Shown here: positions 1 to 7,656 of the stretch, piece by piece
Layout of the letters: each line of letters begins with the position of its first letter
How positions within the stretch are numbered: position 1 is the stretch's first letter
Assembly (NCBI RefSeq): GCF_900105415.1
Contig: NZ_FNSM01000001.1
Span: 7,138,001-7,202,000, forward strand
Length of the DNA: 64,000 bases
Direction: 5' to 3'
From: Streptomyces sp. TLI_105
Lineage (GTDB): Bacteria > Actinomycetota > Actinomycetes > Streptomycetales > Streptomycetaceae
Notes under the pieces: model-generated
Told to the model about the DNA's origin: nothing
Seen by the model: the letters and a program-made list of their open reading frames with translations, nothing else
Databases searched by the model: none
Translations under genes and position numbers: made by a program

Positions 1-806
1 TCCTGACGGAAGTCCTCCTCCGGGTACTGGAGGCCCTCCCACACCTGGTCGCTCGCGAGGCCGTCGATCACGGTGGAGCCGTCCGGGCCCCGCAGCGAGT
101 CCAGGACGCGGATCAGCGCGGCCAGCGCGTCGGGCGCGGCGCCGCCGAACTGACCGGAGTGCAGATTGCCCTCCAGGGTGTCGATCGTGACCCGGATCAT
201 CGTCATGCCGCGCAGGGTCGCGGTCACCGTCGGCAGGCCCACGCGGAAGTTGCCCGCGTCGCCGATCACGATGGCGTCGGCCACGAGGAGCTCGGGGTGC
301 TGCTCCGCGTACCGCTCCAGACCGCCGGTGCCCTGCTCCTCCGAGCCCTCCACGACGACCTTGACCGTCACCGGCACGCCGCCGTTCGCCTTGAGGGCGC
401 GCAGCGCGAGCAGGTGCATGATGAAGCCGCCCTTGCAGTCGGCGGTGCCGCGCCCGTACCAGCGGCCGTCCCGCTCGGTCAGCTCGAAGGGCGGGGAGAG
501 CCAGACGGACTCGTCCAGCTTCGGCTGCACGTCGTAGTGGGCGTACAGGAGGACGGTCGGCGCGTCGGCCGGGCCGGGCAGTATGCCGTACACCGCCTGC
601 GAGCCGTCCGGGGTGTCGAGCAGCGCCACGTCCTGGAAGTCCTCGGCGCGCAGGGCGTCCGCGACCCAGTTCGCCGCGGCCTCGCACTCGCTGCGGGGCG
701 CCACGGCCTCGTCCGCCACCGACTCGAAGGCCACCAGCTCGGTGAGCTCGGCCTTGGCCCGGGGCATCAGTGACCGGACGGTCTCGGCGATCGGATTCGA
801 GGTCAT
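1..806 (-). CDS. M20 family dipeptidase, C-terminus cut by window edge
   Basis: Probable zinc metallopeptidase of the M20/ArgE/DapE/CNDP-like family, which hydrolyses dipeptides or N-acylated amino acids in the cytoplasm. The product starts MTSNPIAETV at 806. It contains HYDVQP (first metal His and Asp), GRGTADCKGG (family GRGxxDxKG with the bridging Asp) and EGSEEQGTGG (the catalytic Glu block). About 268 residues are visible; the remaining C-terminal part of the catalytic domain lies beyond base 1. The gene is divergent from the flavoprotein gene at 969 and shares with it a 162-bp region carrying a symmetric promoter-like repeat. The family call is firm; the substrate is unknown. Confidence 0.9.
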   Translation of the reverse strand, partial: MTSNPIAETVRSLMPRAKAELTELVAFESVADEAVAPRSECEAAANWVADALRAEDFQDVALLDTPDGSQAVYGILPGPADAPTVLLYAHYDVQPKLDESVWLSPPFELTERDGRWYGRGTADCKGGFIMHLLALRALKANGGVPVTVKVVVEGSEEQGTGGLERYAEQHPELLVADAIVIGDAGNFRVGLPTVTATLRGMTMIRVTIDTLEGNLHSGQFGGAAPDALAALIRVLDSLRGPDGSTVIDGLASDQVWEGLQYPEEDFRQ

Positions 807-886
807 GGGCACGCTCCTGATGGGTGCGACGTTACGACGTGAGGACGACGTCCGTCGTATGTCGTGGTACGCCGAACGCACCGTCG

Positions 887-924
887 ATCCTACGGGCGGC
901 CCCCTGGCTACCGCGCCGTAGGAT
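887..924. promoter_or_regulatory. Symmetric divergent promoter-like inverted repeat
   Basis: A perfect 9-bp inverted repeat (ATCCTACGG at 887-895, CCGTAGGAT at 916-924) with a 20-bp spacer. Each arm contains TAGGAT on its own outward strand, matching the Streptomyces vegetative -10 consensus, so the two divergent genes (806 minus, 969 plus) may have mirror-image -10 boxes. No good -35 is visible for either. This is inference; a dyad operator or an RNA hairpin is also possible. Confidence 0.4.
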
Positions 925-968
925 GCGTCAGGAGCAGACCACCGGTCGGATCAGGAGCAGAAGCACAC

Positions 969-2402
969 GTGAGCAGCGAGCACGCAGAGAACGCCGGTCC
1001 GGAGCACACCGAGCCCGAAGGCGCGGCTCCTGAGGCCGCCGGGAGCCCGGACGCGGAGGCGGCGCGGCTCCCGGATGACGTGGCGTCGGACGAGGCGCCT
1101 GCCCGGGCGGGCGACGAGCCCGCCGAGGAGTCGGCGGACGTCTGGGACGTCGTGGTCGTCGGCGCCGGCCCGGCCGGAGCGTCCGCGGCGTACGCGGCGG
1201 CGGTCGCGGGCCGCCGGGTGCTGCTCCTGGAGAAGTCCGAGCTGCCCCGGTACAAGACCTGTGGCGGCGGCATCATCGGCCCCTCGCGGGACTCGCTCCC
1301 GCCGGGCTTCGAACTGCCCCTCCAGGACCGGGTCCACGCCGTCACCTTCTCCCTGGACGGACGCTTCGCCCGCACCCGCCGCTCGCGCCGGATGCTCTTC
1401 GGGCTCATCAACCGTCCGGAGTTCGACGCGCAGCTCGTCGAGCACGCGCAGAAGGCCGGTGCCGAACTGCGGACCGGCGCCACGGTGACCCGGGTGGAGC
1501 AGCACGGCCCGGCCGTGCCGGACCGGCGGACGGTCGCCGTCGTCCTCGCCGACGGCGAGACCGTCCTCGCCCGCGCGGTCGTCGGCGCCGACGGCAGTGC
1601 CAGCCGGATAGGCGCCCATGTGGGGGTGAAGCTCGGCCAGGTCGACCTGGGCCTGGAGGCGGAGATTCCTGTACCGCCGTCCGTGGCCGAGGACTGGAAG
1701 GGGCGGGTCCTCATCGACTGGGGGCCGATGCCCGGCAGTTACGGCTGGGTGTTCCCCAAGGGCGACACGCTGACCGTCGGCGTCATCTCGGCGCGCGGCG
1801 AGGGCGCCGCCACCAAGCGGTACATGGAGGACTTCGTCGCCCGGCTCGGCCTCGCCGGCTTCGAGCCCACGATCTCCTCCGGCCACCTGACGCGCTGCCG
1901 TACCGACGACTCGCCGCTCTCCCGCGGTCGGGTCCTGGTCTGCGGCGACGCGGCCGGTCTCCTGGAGCCGTGGACGCGCGAGGGCATCTCGTACGCGCTG
2001 CGCTCGGGCCGTCTCGCCGGCGAGTGGGCGGTGCGGGTCGCCGAGGCGAACGACGCGGTCGACGCGCGGCGCCAGGCCCTGAACTACGCCTTCGCCATCA
2101 AGGCGGGGCTCGGTGTCGAGATGGCGGTCGGACGACGGATGCTCGCCGTCTTCGAGCGTCGGCCGGGGCTGCTGCACGCGACGATAACGGGACTGCGGCC
2201 GGCCTGGAACGCCTTCGCCGACATCACCCGGGGCTCGGCCACGCTCGGCGGCATGGTCCGCTCGAACGGCATGGCCCGGCGGGCCCTGGAGCTCCTCGAC
2301 AAGCGGATGGACACCTCGTCGGGCGTCGGCCCGGCGGGTCGGGGCGTCAGCCCGCGCGAGCGCGCGGCCTCCGAGCCGGAGAGTGCCCCGGAAGAGGTCT
2401 GA
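969..2402 (+). CDS. Geranylgeranyl reductase family FAD-dependent oxidoreductase
   Basis: Flavoprotein of the geranylgeranyl reductase/electron-transfer-quinone family, which typically saturates prenyl chains of lipids or menaquinones or otherwise reduces isoprenoids. The FAD-binding Rossmann motif VVVGAGPAG is at about residues 62-70, the CGGGIIG substrate-lid Cys motif follows at about 94, and the second FAD contact VCGDAAGLLEPWTREGI is near the middle. The GTG at 969 is chosen because AGGAG at 953-957 is well spaced. This gives 477 residues with an unusually long acidic Ala/Glu/Pro-rich N-terminal extension of about 58 residues before the fold. It is a single gene ending at a strong hairpin shared with the convergent F420 gene. 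Confidence 0.88.
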   Translation: MSSEHAENAGPEHTEPEGAAPEAAGSPDAEAARLPDDVASDEAPARAGDEPAEESADVWDVVVVGAGPAGASAAYAAAVAGRRVLLLEKSELPRYKTCGGGIIGPSRDSLPPGFELPLQDRVHAVTFSLDGRFARTRRSRRMLFGLINRPEFDAQLVEHAQKAGAELRTGATVTRVEQHGPAVPDRRTVAVVLADGETVLARAVVGADGSASRIGAHVGVKLGQVDLGLEAEIPVPPSVAEDWKGRVLIDWGPMPGSYGWVFPKGDTLTVGVISARGEGAATKRYMEDFVARLGLAGFEPTISSGHLTRCRTDDSPLSRGRVLVCGDAAGLLEPWTREGISYALRSGRLAGEWAVRVAEANDAVDARRQALNYAFAIKAGLGVEMAVGRRMLAVFERRPGLLHATITGLRPAWNAFADITRGSATLGGMVRSNGMARRALELLDKRMDTSSGVGPAGRGVSPRERAASEPESAPEEV

Positions 2403-2412
2403 CCGTTCCTCA

Positions 2413-2461
2413 CGGGCCCCGCCGCCCCGGCCGCCTCACGCCGCCGGGGCGGCGGGGCCCG
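2413..2461. terminator. Bidirectional intrinsic terminator
   Basis: Perfect 18-bp inverted repeat (2413-2430 and 2444-2461) with a 13-nt loop between the convergent flavoprotein and F420-reductase genes. The right arm lies inside the last codons (Gly-Pro-Ala-Ala-Pro) of the minus-strand gene. There is no T-run, as is common in Streptomyces terminators. Confidence 0.75.
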
Positions 2462-2942
2462 TCGTCGTGATGCGGAAGACGGGGTGCTTCGGGGCGATGG
2501 CCCGCAGCTCCTCCGCGGAGGAGTCGGGGCCGACGCCGCCGAAGAAGACGCCGACCTCGGCCTTCCAGCGCTTGAGGTAGGCGCGGAGCAGGGCGGGCTT
2601 GTCGTCGTCGGCCACCTCGACCGCGGTGAACTCCTCCACGCGCTTGCCGAGGTGCAGCTGCCCGCCGCCGGCGGCCCGCATGTTGTGCGTCCACTGGACG
2701 TGGCCGCGGGGGGCGATGAGGTACCGGGCGCCGTCCACCGTCAGGAGGTTGACGGGGGTGCGGCGCCATTCGCCGCTCTTGCGGCCGCGGACGGCCAGGA
2801 CGCGGGAGCCCCAGACGCTGATGCCGCGGCGGGTCATCCAGGCGACCGCGCGGTTGAAGACGTTCACCGTGAACCAGCCGGGCTTCATGACGTGGGAGGC
2901 GGGGGAGGAGCCGGCGGCGGGGGTGGCGGGCTGAGCGGACAT
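2436..2942 (-). CDS. Deazaflavin (F420)-dependent nitroreductase family protein
   Basis: A 168-residue split beta-barrel protein of the DDN/F420-dependent nitroreductase family. The diagnostic RGRKSGEWRRTPVN (family RKSG...RxxP, binding the F420 phosphate) is near residues 55-68, and HVQWTHNMRAAGGG follows as the second conserved block. Such enzymes use reduced F420 to reduce quinones, nitro compounds or related electrophiles. The start MSAQPATP at 2942 is preceded by GAGGAGG. It is divergent from a TetR gene (3083), and the shared region carries a long inverted repeat, so repression by that TetR is likely. The physiological substrate is unknown. Confidence 0.9.
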   Translation of the reverse strand: MSAQPATPAAGSSPASHVMKPGWFTVNVFNRAVAWMTRRGISVWGSRVLAVRGRKSGEWRRTPVNLLTVDGARYLIAPRGHVQWTHNMRAAGGGQLHLGKRVEEFTAVEVADDDKPALLRAYLKRWKAEVGVFFGGVGPDSSAEELRAIAPKHPVFRITTTGPAAPAA

Positions 2943-2966
2943 GAGGGCCTCCTCGGGAATCCTGCG

Positions 2967-3052
2967 GAACGAAACAGTGAGCACTGCTCTCGCTTGAGAT
3001 CAGTGTGCACGGTTCGGTGCTCACAAGCAAGAGCGGTGCTCTCGTTTCGTTC
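2967..3052. promoter_or_regulatory. Long inverted repeat, probable TetR operator region
   Basis: The arms at 2967-2996 and 3024-3052 are reverse complements over about 29 bp with one indel and a few mismatches, for example GAGCACTGCTCTCGCTTG against CAAGCAAGAGCGGTGCTC. Each arm carries a GAGCAC/GTGCTC-type half-site, and further GTGCTC copies lie at 3016-3021 and 3055-3060. The repeat fills the divergent promoter region between the F420 reductase and the TetR gene, as expected for an autoregulated TetR pair. Confidence 0.65.
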
Positions 3053-3082
3053 TGGTGCTCTGAAAATGGCACACTGCTCTCC

Positions 3083-3778
3083 ATGACGACCGTTCGAGGA
3101 GCCCGCGCCCGCGCCCGCATCGAGATCACCGCCGCCATCAAGGACGAGGCCCGCACCCAGCTCGCCGCCGAGGGCGCCGCCAAGCTGTCCCTGCGGGCCG
3201 TCGCCCGCGAGCTCGGCATGGTGTCCTCCGCGCTCTACCGCTACTTCCCCAGCCGGGACGACCTGCTCACCGCCCTCATCGTCGACGCCTACGACGCCGT
3301 CGGCGCCGCCGCCGAACGAGCGGCCGCCGAGGCCGAGGCCGAACGCCCCCTCGACCAGTGGACCGCCGTCTGCCGGGCGGTCCGGGCCTGGGCCGTCGCC
3401 CACCCCCACGAGTACGCCCTCATCTACGGCTCTCCCGTCCCCGGCTACACCGCCCCCCAGGACACGATCGTCCCCGCCTCCCGCGTCGGCCTGGTCCTCA
3501 TCGACATCGCCCGCCGGGCCCACACGGGCGAGGGCGTCGCCCTCCCGCCGCTGCCCGACGTCCTGCGCCCCGAAGCCGTCCGCATCAGCGCCGACATCGC
3601 CCCGGACCTCCCACCGGCCCTCGCCGTCGCACTCGTCGCCGCCTGGTCGCAGCTCTTCGGCCTCGTCTCCTTCGAGGTCTTCGGCCAGTTCCACCGCGTC
3701 GTCGAGGACCGCGACACCTTCTTCGCGACGGCCGCCCGCCGCCTGGGCCAGGACGTGGGCCTGCTCCCGCGCGGCTGA
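3083..3778 (+). CDS. TetR/AcrR family transcriptional regulator
   Basis: A 231-residue one-component regulator. The N-terminal helix-turn-helix spans about residues 10-60, with LSLRAVARELGMVSSALYRYFPSRDDL-type spacing (the recognition helix ends in ALYRYFPS). The C-terminal ligand domain resembles the TetR_C_13/WHG class (AHPHEYALIYGSPVPGY). The ATG at 3083 is chosen because upstream in-frame codons run into the operator repeats. It is divergent from the F420-type reductase at 2436-2942 and is its most likely repressor. The ligand is unknown. Confidence 0.92.
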   Translation: MTTVRGARARARIEITAAIKDEARTQLAAEGAAKLSLRAVARELGMVSSALYRYFPSRDDLLTALIVDAYDAVGAAAERAAAEAEAERPLDQWTAVCRAVRAWAVAHPHEYALIYGSPVPGYTAPQDTIVPASRVGLVLIDIARRAHTGEGVALPPLPDVLRPEAVRISADIAPDLPPALAVALVAAWSQLFGLVSFEVFGQFHRVVEDRDTFFATAARRLGQDVGLLPRG

Positions 3779-3802
3779 CCCGACCGTCCGGGCCCCCGCT
3801 CC

Positions 3803-3818
3803 TACTCCCGCGGGAGTA
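3803..3818. promoter_or_regulatory. Perfect 16-bp palindrome upstream of histidine kinase
   Basis: TACTCCCGCGGGAGTA is a perfect palindrome, 61 bp before the kinase start and about 48 bp before its putative -10 (TAGCGT, 3866-3871). The position suits an activator or response-regulator site. It could be bound by the partner response regulator encoded downstream, but that is only inference. Confidence 0.45.
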
Positions 3819-3878
3819 CACGCGACCACCCCGCCGGGCCGACGTGCGCGCCGGGCGGTCGAGGTTAGCGTGACCGGT

Positions 3879-5249
3879 ATGGAAGCCGGTAGGGACGAGG
3901 AGCGGTCGGGCGGACCCCGGCGCGGGCGTGACCGCGAGCCCCGGAGCGGGCAGGGGCGTGGCCGCGTGCCCCGGTTCGGGCATGACCTCGGGCATGACGG
4001 AGAGCCCCGGCGTGGGCAGGGGCGTGGCCGCGTGCCCCGGAGCGGGTCGGGGGAAGCGAGATGGGGGAGCGGCCGGGGCCTGCCCTGGCGGTCGACGCTG
4101 CTGATCGCCGTGTTCGTCATGGCGGGAACCGGCTTCTCCGCACGGAACCAGCCGGACCGGGAGACGCTCGACGCCCTCGGGCGGGTCCTGCTCCTGCTCG
4201 GGGCGGTCCCGCTGCTGTTCCGTCACCGCAGGCCCGTGCCGGTGGTGTTCGCCGTCGCGGCCGTCACCCTCGGGTACCTCGCGGCCGGCTACCCGTACGG
4301 CCCGGTCTTCGTCATGGTGGCCGTCGCCTGCTTCGCGGCCGTGGTCCACGGGCACCGGACCGCCGCCTGGTGGGCCATCGGCCTGCTCTGGGCGGGCCAT
4401 CTGCTGCTCTCGCACTGGTTCTACCGGTGGCTGCCCCCGACCGGTGACGGGCCCGCGTCCTGGGGGCAGGAGCTGCCGGCGGCGGCGTTCGCGGTGGCCG
4501 TGCTCGCCGCCTCCGAGGTGGTCCGGGTGCGGCGCGAGCAGAACGCCCAGCTGCGGGCCGAGCGGGCCGCCGCCGAACGGCGGCGCGCCGACGAGGAACG
4601 GCTCCGCATCGCCCGCGAGCTCCACGACGTGCTGGCCCACTCGATCTCCGTGATCAACGTGCAGGCGGGCGTCGGCCTCGCCCTCCTGGACTCCGACCCG
4701 GAGCAGGCGCGGACCGCGCTGACCACCATCAAGGCGGCCAGCAAGGAGGCGCTCGGCGAGGTCCGGCAGGTCCTCGACACCCTCCGTACCCCCGGGGACG
4801 CCCCCCGTGCCCCGGCCCCCGGCCTCGACCGGCTCCCCGAACTCGTCGAGCAGGCCGCCGCCGCGGGCCTCACCGTCACCGTCTCGACGAGCGGCCCCCC
4901 GCCGGCCCTGCCGCCGGGCACCGACCTCGCCGCCTTCCGGATCGTGCAGGAGGCGCTCACCAACGTGGTGCGGCACTCCGGTTCGCGCACGGCCCGGGTA
5001 CGGATCGGGCAGGGCTCCGGGCGCCTGGAGCTGACTGTCGACGACGACGGCCCCGCCACCGGCACGGAGGCCGGCGGCAGTGGGAACGGACTCGCCGGAA
5101 TGCGGGAGCGGGCCGCCGCCCTCGGTGGCACCATCGAGGCGGGCGCCCGCCCGGACGGCGGCTTCCGCGTCCACGCCGCCCTCCCCCTCCGCCCGCAGGA
5201 GGCCCCGAGAGCGGGGAAGGCACCGAGACCCGAGGAGAACCGTCCGTGA
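3879..5249 (+). CDS. NarL-type sensor histidine kinase
   Basis: Membrane sensor kinase of the HisKA_3 type, autophosphorylating on the His in RELHDVLAHS (about residue 249) and passing phosphate to the adjacent regulator. After an Arg/Gly-rich N-terminal segment there are about five to six hydrophobic segments (residues 75-215). A coiled-coil linker, HisKA_3, and a HATPase_c domain with FRIVQEALTNVVRHS (N box) and GNGLAGMRER (G box) follow. The ATG at 3879 is preceded by TAGCGT at leaderless spacing; a GTG at 3870 is an alternative. Its stop overlaps the regulator start (GTGA), so the pair is translationally coupled. The signal is unknown. The first 55 residues include a duplicated 22-codon unit. 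Confidence 0.9.
   Translation: MEAGRDEERSGGPRRGRDREPRSGQGRGRVPRFGHDLGHDGEPRRGQGRGRVPRSGSGEARWGSGRGLPWRSTLLIAVFVMAGTGFSARNQPDRETLDALGRVLLLLGAVPLLFRHRRPVPVVFAVAAVTLGYLAAGYPYGPVFVMVAVACFAAVVHGHRTAAWWAIGLLWAGHLLLSHWFYRWLPPTGDGPASWGQELPAAAFAVAVLAASEVVRVRREQNAQLRAERAAAERRRADEERLRIARELHDVLAHSISVINVQAGVGLALLDSDPEQARTALTTIKAASKEALGEVRQVLDTLRTPGDAPRAPAPGLDRLPELVEQAAAAGLTVTVSTSGPPPALPPGTDLAAFRIVQEALTNVVRHSGSRTARVRIGQGSGRLELTVDDDGPATGTEAGGSGNGLAGMRERAAALGGTIEAGARPDGGFRVHAALPLRPQEAPRAGKAPRPEENRP
3948..4040 (+). repeat. Exact 27-bp direct repeat within kinase N-terminus
   Basis: Identical 27-bp copies at 3948-3974 and 4014-4040, offset by 66 bp (22 codons), so the reading frame is preserved and the peptide GQGRGRVPR recurs. 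A third, diverged copy precedes them near 3926. The repeat is consistent with slippage-type expansion of a non-conserved N-terminal tail. Confidence 0.8.
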
Positions 5250-5911
5250 TCCGTGTCCTGCTCGCCGACGACCAGTCGCTGGTACGGGCGGGGTTCCGCG
5301 CGCTGCTCGACGCCCAGCCCGACATCGAGGTGGCCGGCGAGGCCGCCGACGGCGAGGAGGCGGTGGACCGGGTCCGGGCGTTGCGCCCCGACGTCGTGCT
5401 CATGGACATCCGGATGCCCAGGCTCGACGGGCTCGAGGCGACCCGGCGCCTCACCGAGGACCCGGACCTCGGCGGGGTCCGGGTCGTCATGCTGACCACC
5501 TTCGAGCTCGACGAGTACGTCTTCGAGGCGATCCGTTCCGGTGCCTCCGGCTTCCTGGTCAAGGACACCGAGCCGGAGGAGCTCCTGAGGGCCGTGCGGG
5601 CCGTCGTCCACGGGGACGCGCTGCTCTCCCCGGGCGTCACCCGCCGGCTCATCGAGGAGTTCGCCGCCCGCTCCAAGGCCCCGGCGGCGACGGCCGCGCT
5701 GGGCACCCTGACCGAGCGGGAGCGGGAGGTGATGGCCCTGGTGGGGATCGGCCTGTCGAACGAGGAGATCGCCCGCCGGCTGGTCGTGAGCCCGCTCACC
5801 GCCAAGACCCATGTGAGCCGCGCCATGGTGAAGCTCGGTGCCCGGGACCGTGCCCAACTCGTCGTCCTCGCCTACGAGTCGGGGCTGGTCAGACCCGGCT
5901 GGCTCGGCTGA
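5246..5911 (+). CDS. NarL/FixJ-family response regulator
   Basis: A 221-residue two-domain regulator. The receiver domain (residues 1-120) has the acidic pocket DD at 8-9, the phosphoacceptor Asp54 in LMDIRMPRLDG, Thr in VVMLTTFE and Lys in FLVKD. The LuxR-type HTH (about 152-215) has LTEREREVMALVGIGLSNEE and a recognition helix within TAKTHVSRAMVKL. The GTG start overlaps the kinase stop, so both proteins are probably made in fixed ratio. The target genes are not evident; the palindrome at 3803-3818 is one candidate site. Confidence 0.95.
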   Translation: MIRVLLADDQSLVRAGFRALLDAQPDIEVAGEAADGEEAVDRVRALRPDVVLMDIRMPRLDGLEATRRLTEDPDLGGVRVVMLTTFELDEYVFEAIRSGASGFLVKDTEPEELLRAVRAVVHGDALLSPGVTRRLIEEFAARSKAPAATAALGTLTEREREVMALVGIGLSNEEIARRLVVSPLTAKTHVSRAMVKLGARDRAQLVVLAYESGLVRPGWLG

Positions 5912-5925
5912 TCACATGCCGGGCG

Positions 5926-5959
5926 CGGGTCCGTCCGTCCTCCGGCACGGACGGACCCG
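5926..5959. terminator. Bidirectional terminator hairpin
   Basis: Perfect 13-bp stem (5926-5938 with 5947-5959) with an 8-nt loop, placed between the response regulator and the convergent gene that ends at 5976. Confidence 0.75.
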
Positions 5960-5975
5960 GCGTCTCACGGTCGGG

Positions 5976-6728
5976 TCAGCGGCTCCACACCACGACGTCG
6001 AAGACTCCGCGCGTGTCGGAGGCCTGTCCCGCCAGCTCCTTGACGGTCAGCCGGGCGACCCGGCCGTCGTTCGTCAGGGCGCAGACGACCAGGCCGGTCT
6101 TGAGCTTCATGTCCGTCGTGGTCGCCAGGGTCCCGACGACGCCGGCGCAGTCCTGGTACGAGGGCACCTTCCCGGAGGTCTCCCACACCACCGCCTTGGC
6201 GCCGCTCTCGGGGCGGAGCATGTGGCTGCCCAACGGGTAGACGGAGAAGTCGTTGTCCGAGTTGATCTCGGACTCCTCGGGGGGTGTGGAGTCCAGGTCC
6301 TTGGACTCCGCGTACGCGATCGCCAGCGCGCCCTGCCACTGGACCGTGCCCGCCGGCGTGGGAGCCGGCGTCGGGGACGTCGGTGAGGCGGGGGAGTCCG
6401 CGGGCGCGGAGGACTCCGGGGACCGCGAGGAGTCCGATGGCGCGCCCTCGTCGCCGTGGGTCTCCTCGCCGCCTGCGGGGGCCGTGGTCGTCCGTGCCGG
6501 AGGCGGTGCCGCCTGGTTGCTGTTGCCGGTTCCGACCATGTACGTACCGACGACGCCGATCACGGCCGCCACCAGGGTGGCGGCCGCGCCGATCCACGCG
6601 CCCCGGTGCGAGGCGGTGTGCGCCGGCGCTCCCGGGCGCGGTCCGTCGGGAGCACGGCCCGCCGGGCCGGCCGGCGGGTACGCCGGAGCGCTCGGCCAGT
6701 GTCCCCGGGGCTCTTCGTTGCTGCTCAT
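5976..6728 (-). CDS. Single-pass membrane protein with extracellular domain, function unknown
   Basis: A 250-residue protein, not recognised as a named family. A Pro/Gly/Ala-rich cytoplasmic N-terminus (1-43) is followed by one membrane helix (about 44-66, AWIGAAATLVAAVIGVVGTY), a Thr/Pro/Ser-rich linker (about 70-128) and an extracellular domain (about 130-250). That domain has two cysteines (QDCAGVV and VVCALT) that could form a disulfide. This layout is common for Streptomyces surface proteins of unknown role. The ATG at 6728 is preferred over 6737 because GGGGG lies 9 nt before 6728 but abuts 6737. It is a single gene. Confidence 0.72.
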   Translation of the reverse strand: MSSNEEPRGHWPSAPAYPPAGPAGRAPDGPRPGAPAHTASHRGAWIGAAATLVAAVIGVVGTYMVGTGNSNQAAPPPARTTTAPAGGEETHGDEGAPSDSSRSPESSAPADSPASPTSPTPAPTPAGTVQWQGALAIAYAESKDLDSTPPEESEINSDNDFSVYPLGSHMLRPESGAKAVVWETSGKVPSYQDCAGVVGTLATTTDMKLKTGLVVCALTNDGRVARLTVKELAGQASDTRGVFDVVVWSR

Positions 6729-6772
6729 CCTGCCCATCCCCCTGTGGAGTTGATCTTCAGAGGGGCAGATTA

Positions 6773-6823
6773 CTGCGCACTCCTGAGGGAGAGTCAGGCG
6801 GGGCTTGCCGCCGGAGTGCGCAG
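6773..6823. terminator. Inverted repeat, terminator or regulatory hairpin
   Basis: Perfect 11-bp arms (CTGCGCACTCC at 6773-6783, GGAGTGCGCAG at 6813-6823) with a 29-nt loop that itself contains a small GGCGG/CCGCC stem. It lies just past the end of the minus-strand gene 6843-7607 and upstream of the next minus-strand gene, so it could terminate the first or regulate the second. A third partial copy (GGAGTGCGG) is at 6830-6838. Confidence 0.5.
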
Positions 6824-6842
6824 CGGACCCGGAGTGCGGAGG

Positions 6843-7607
6843 TCACGACCAGGTGATCGCCGAGGTCTCCCGCCACACCCGGAGGATCTCCTCGTCACCG
6901 GCCAGGGTGACGGCTCCGGCCGGCAGCCGGTTCCACAAGGTCAGGTACAACCGGTCGGCGGGGCCGCTCAGTTCGGTGTCGGCCGGCCCGCCCGTGACGT
7001 GGAAGGCCCGCTCCGTCCGGGGCGGGTCCGTCGGCGTCAGACGAACGGTCCAGACGTCGTCGGTGTCCGTCGTCCGTACCCGCAGGGTGCGGGGCCCGGG
7101 CGTGCGCACCCGGCTGCGGTCGCGGGCGTGGAAGGCGCCGAACAGCTCGTCGATGCCGTCGGCGGCGACCGCGGGTTCCACCGGCCCCGGGCCGCTCGCG
7201 AGCGCGGACTCGGCGTCCGCGCGGTGGACGGTCGTCTCGTGCGCCTGGCGGCGGGCCCAGAAGGCGAGCGGTGAGGGCGCAGGGAGGAAGGTCCAGCACT
7301 CCAGGTCCTCCGGCGCCGCGCGCAGGGCGGCGACCAGCCGCGCGTGCCCCTCGCGGAAGTACGTCAGCAACTCCTCGCCGTCGAGCGCCGTCTCGCCCTC
7401 GCCCGGGTGGAAGGCGGTGCGTCCCTCGGCCACGAAGGTCGTGGCCCAGCGGTGCACCATGGCCGTGTGCCGGAGGAGGTCGCGGACCCGCCACCCGGGG
7501 CAGGTCGGCACCTCCGCGTCGGGCCCGGCCTCGGCGGCCGCGTCGGCGAGGCCGCGGCCGGCCGCGGCCAACGCCTCGATGTGCTCCGTGATCTTCAGCG
7601 TGTCCAT
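6843..7607 (-). CDS. Maleylpyruvate isomerase family mycothiol-dependent enzyme
   Basis: A 254-residue protein of the DinB/MDMPI-like family. The N-terminal four-helix metal-binding domain has VPTCPGWRVRDLLRHTAMVHRW, where the His residues are probable metal ligands, and the third ligand is in RRQAHETTVHRADAE. The C-terminal MDMPI_C-like domain spans about residues 150-250. Family members use mycothiol, the actinobacterial thiol, for isomerisation, transfer or detoxification reactions; the true substrate of most is unknown. It lies 49 bp downstream of the MFS gene on the same strand and may be co-transcribed with it. Confidence 0.88.
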   Translation of the reverse strand: MDTLKITEHIEALAAAGRGLADAAAEAGPDAEVPTCPGWRVRDLLRHTAMVHRWATTFVAEGRTAFHPGEGETALDGEELLTYFREGHARLVAALRAAPEDLECWTFLPAPSPLAFWARRQAHETTVHRADAESALASGPGPVEPAVAADGIDELFGAFHARDRSRVRTPGPRTLRVRTTDTDDVWTVRLTPTDPPRTERAFHVTGGPADTELSGPADRLYLTLWNRLPAGAVTLAGDEEILRVWRETSAITWS

Positions 7608-7656
7608 GCTGCGGATTGTGGCAGCCGTGCGGGGGCGGCGCGCACGGCGTGCCCGC

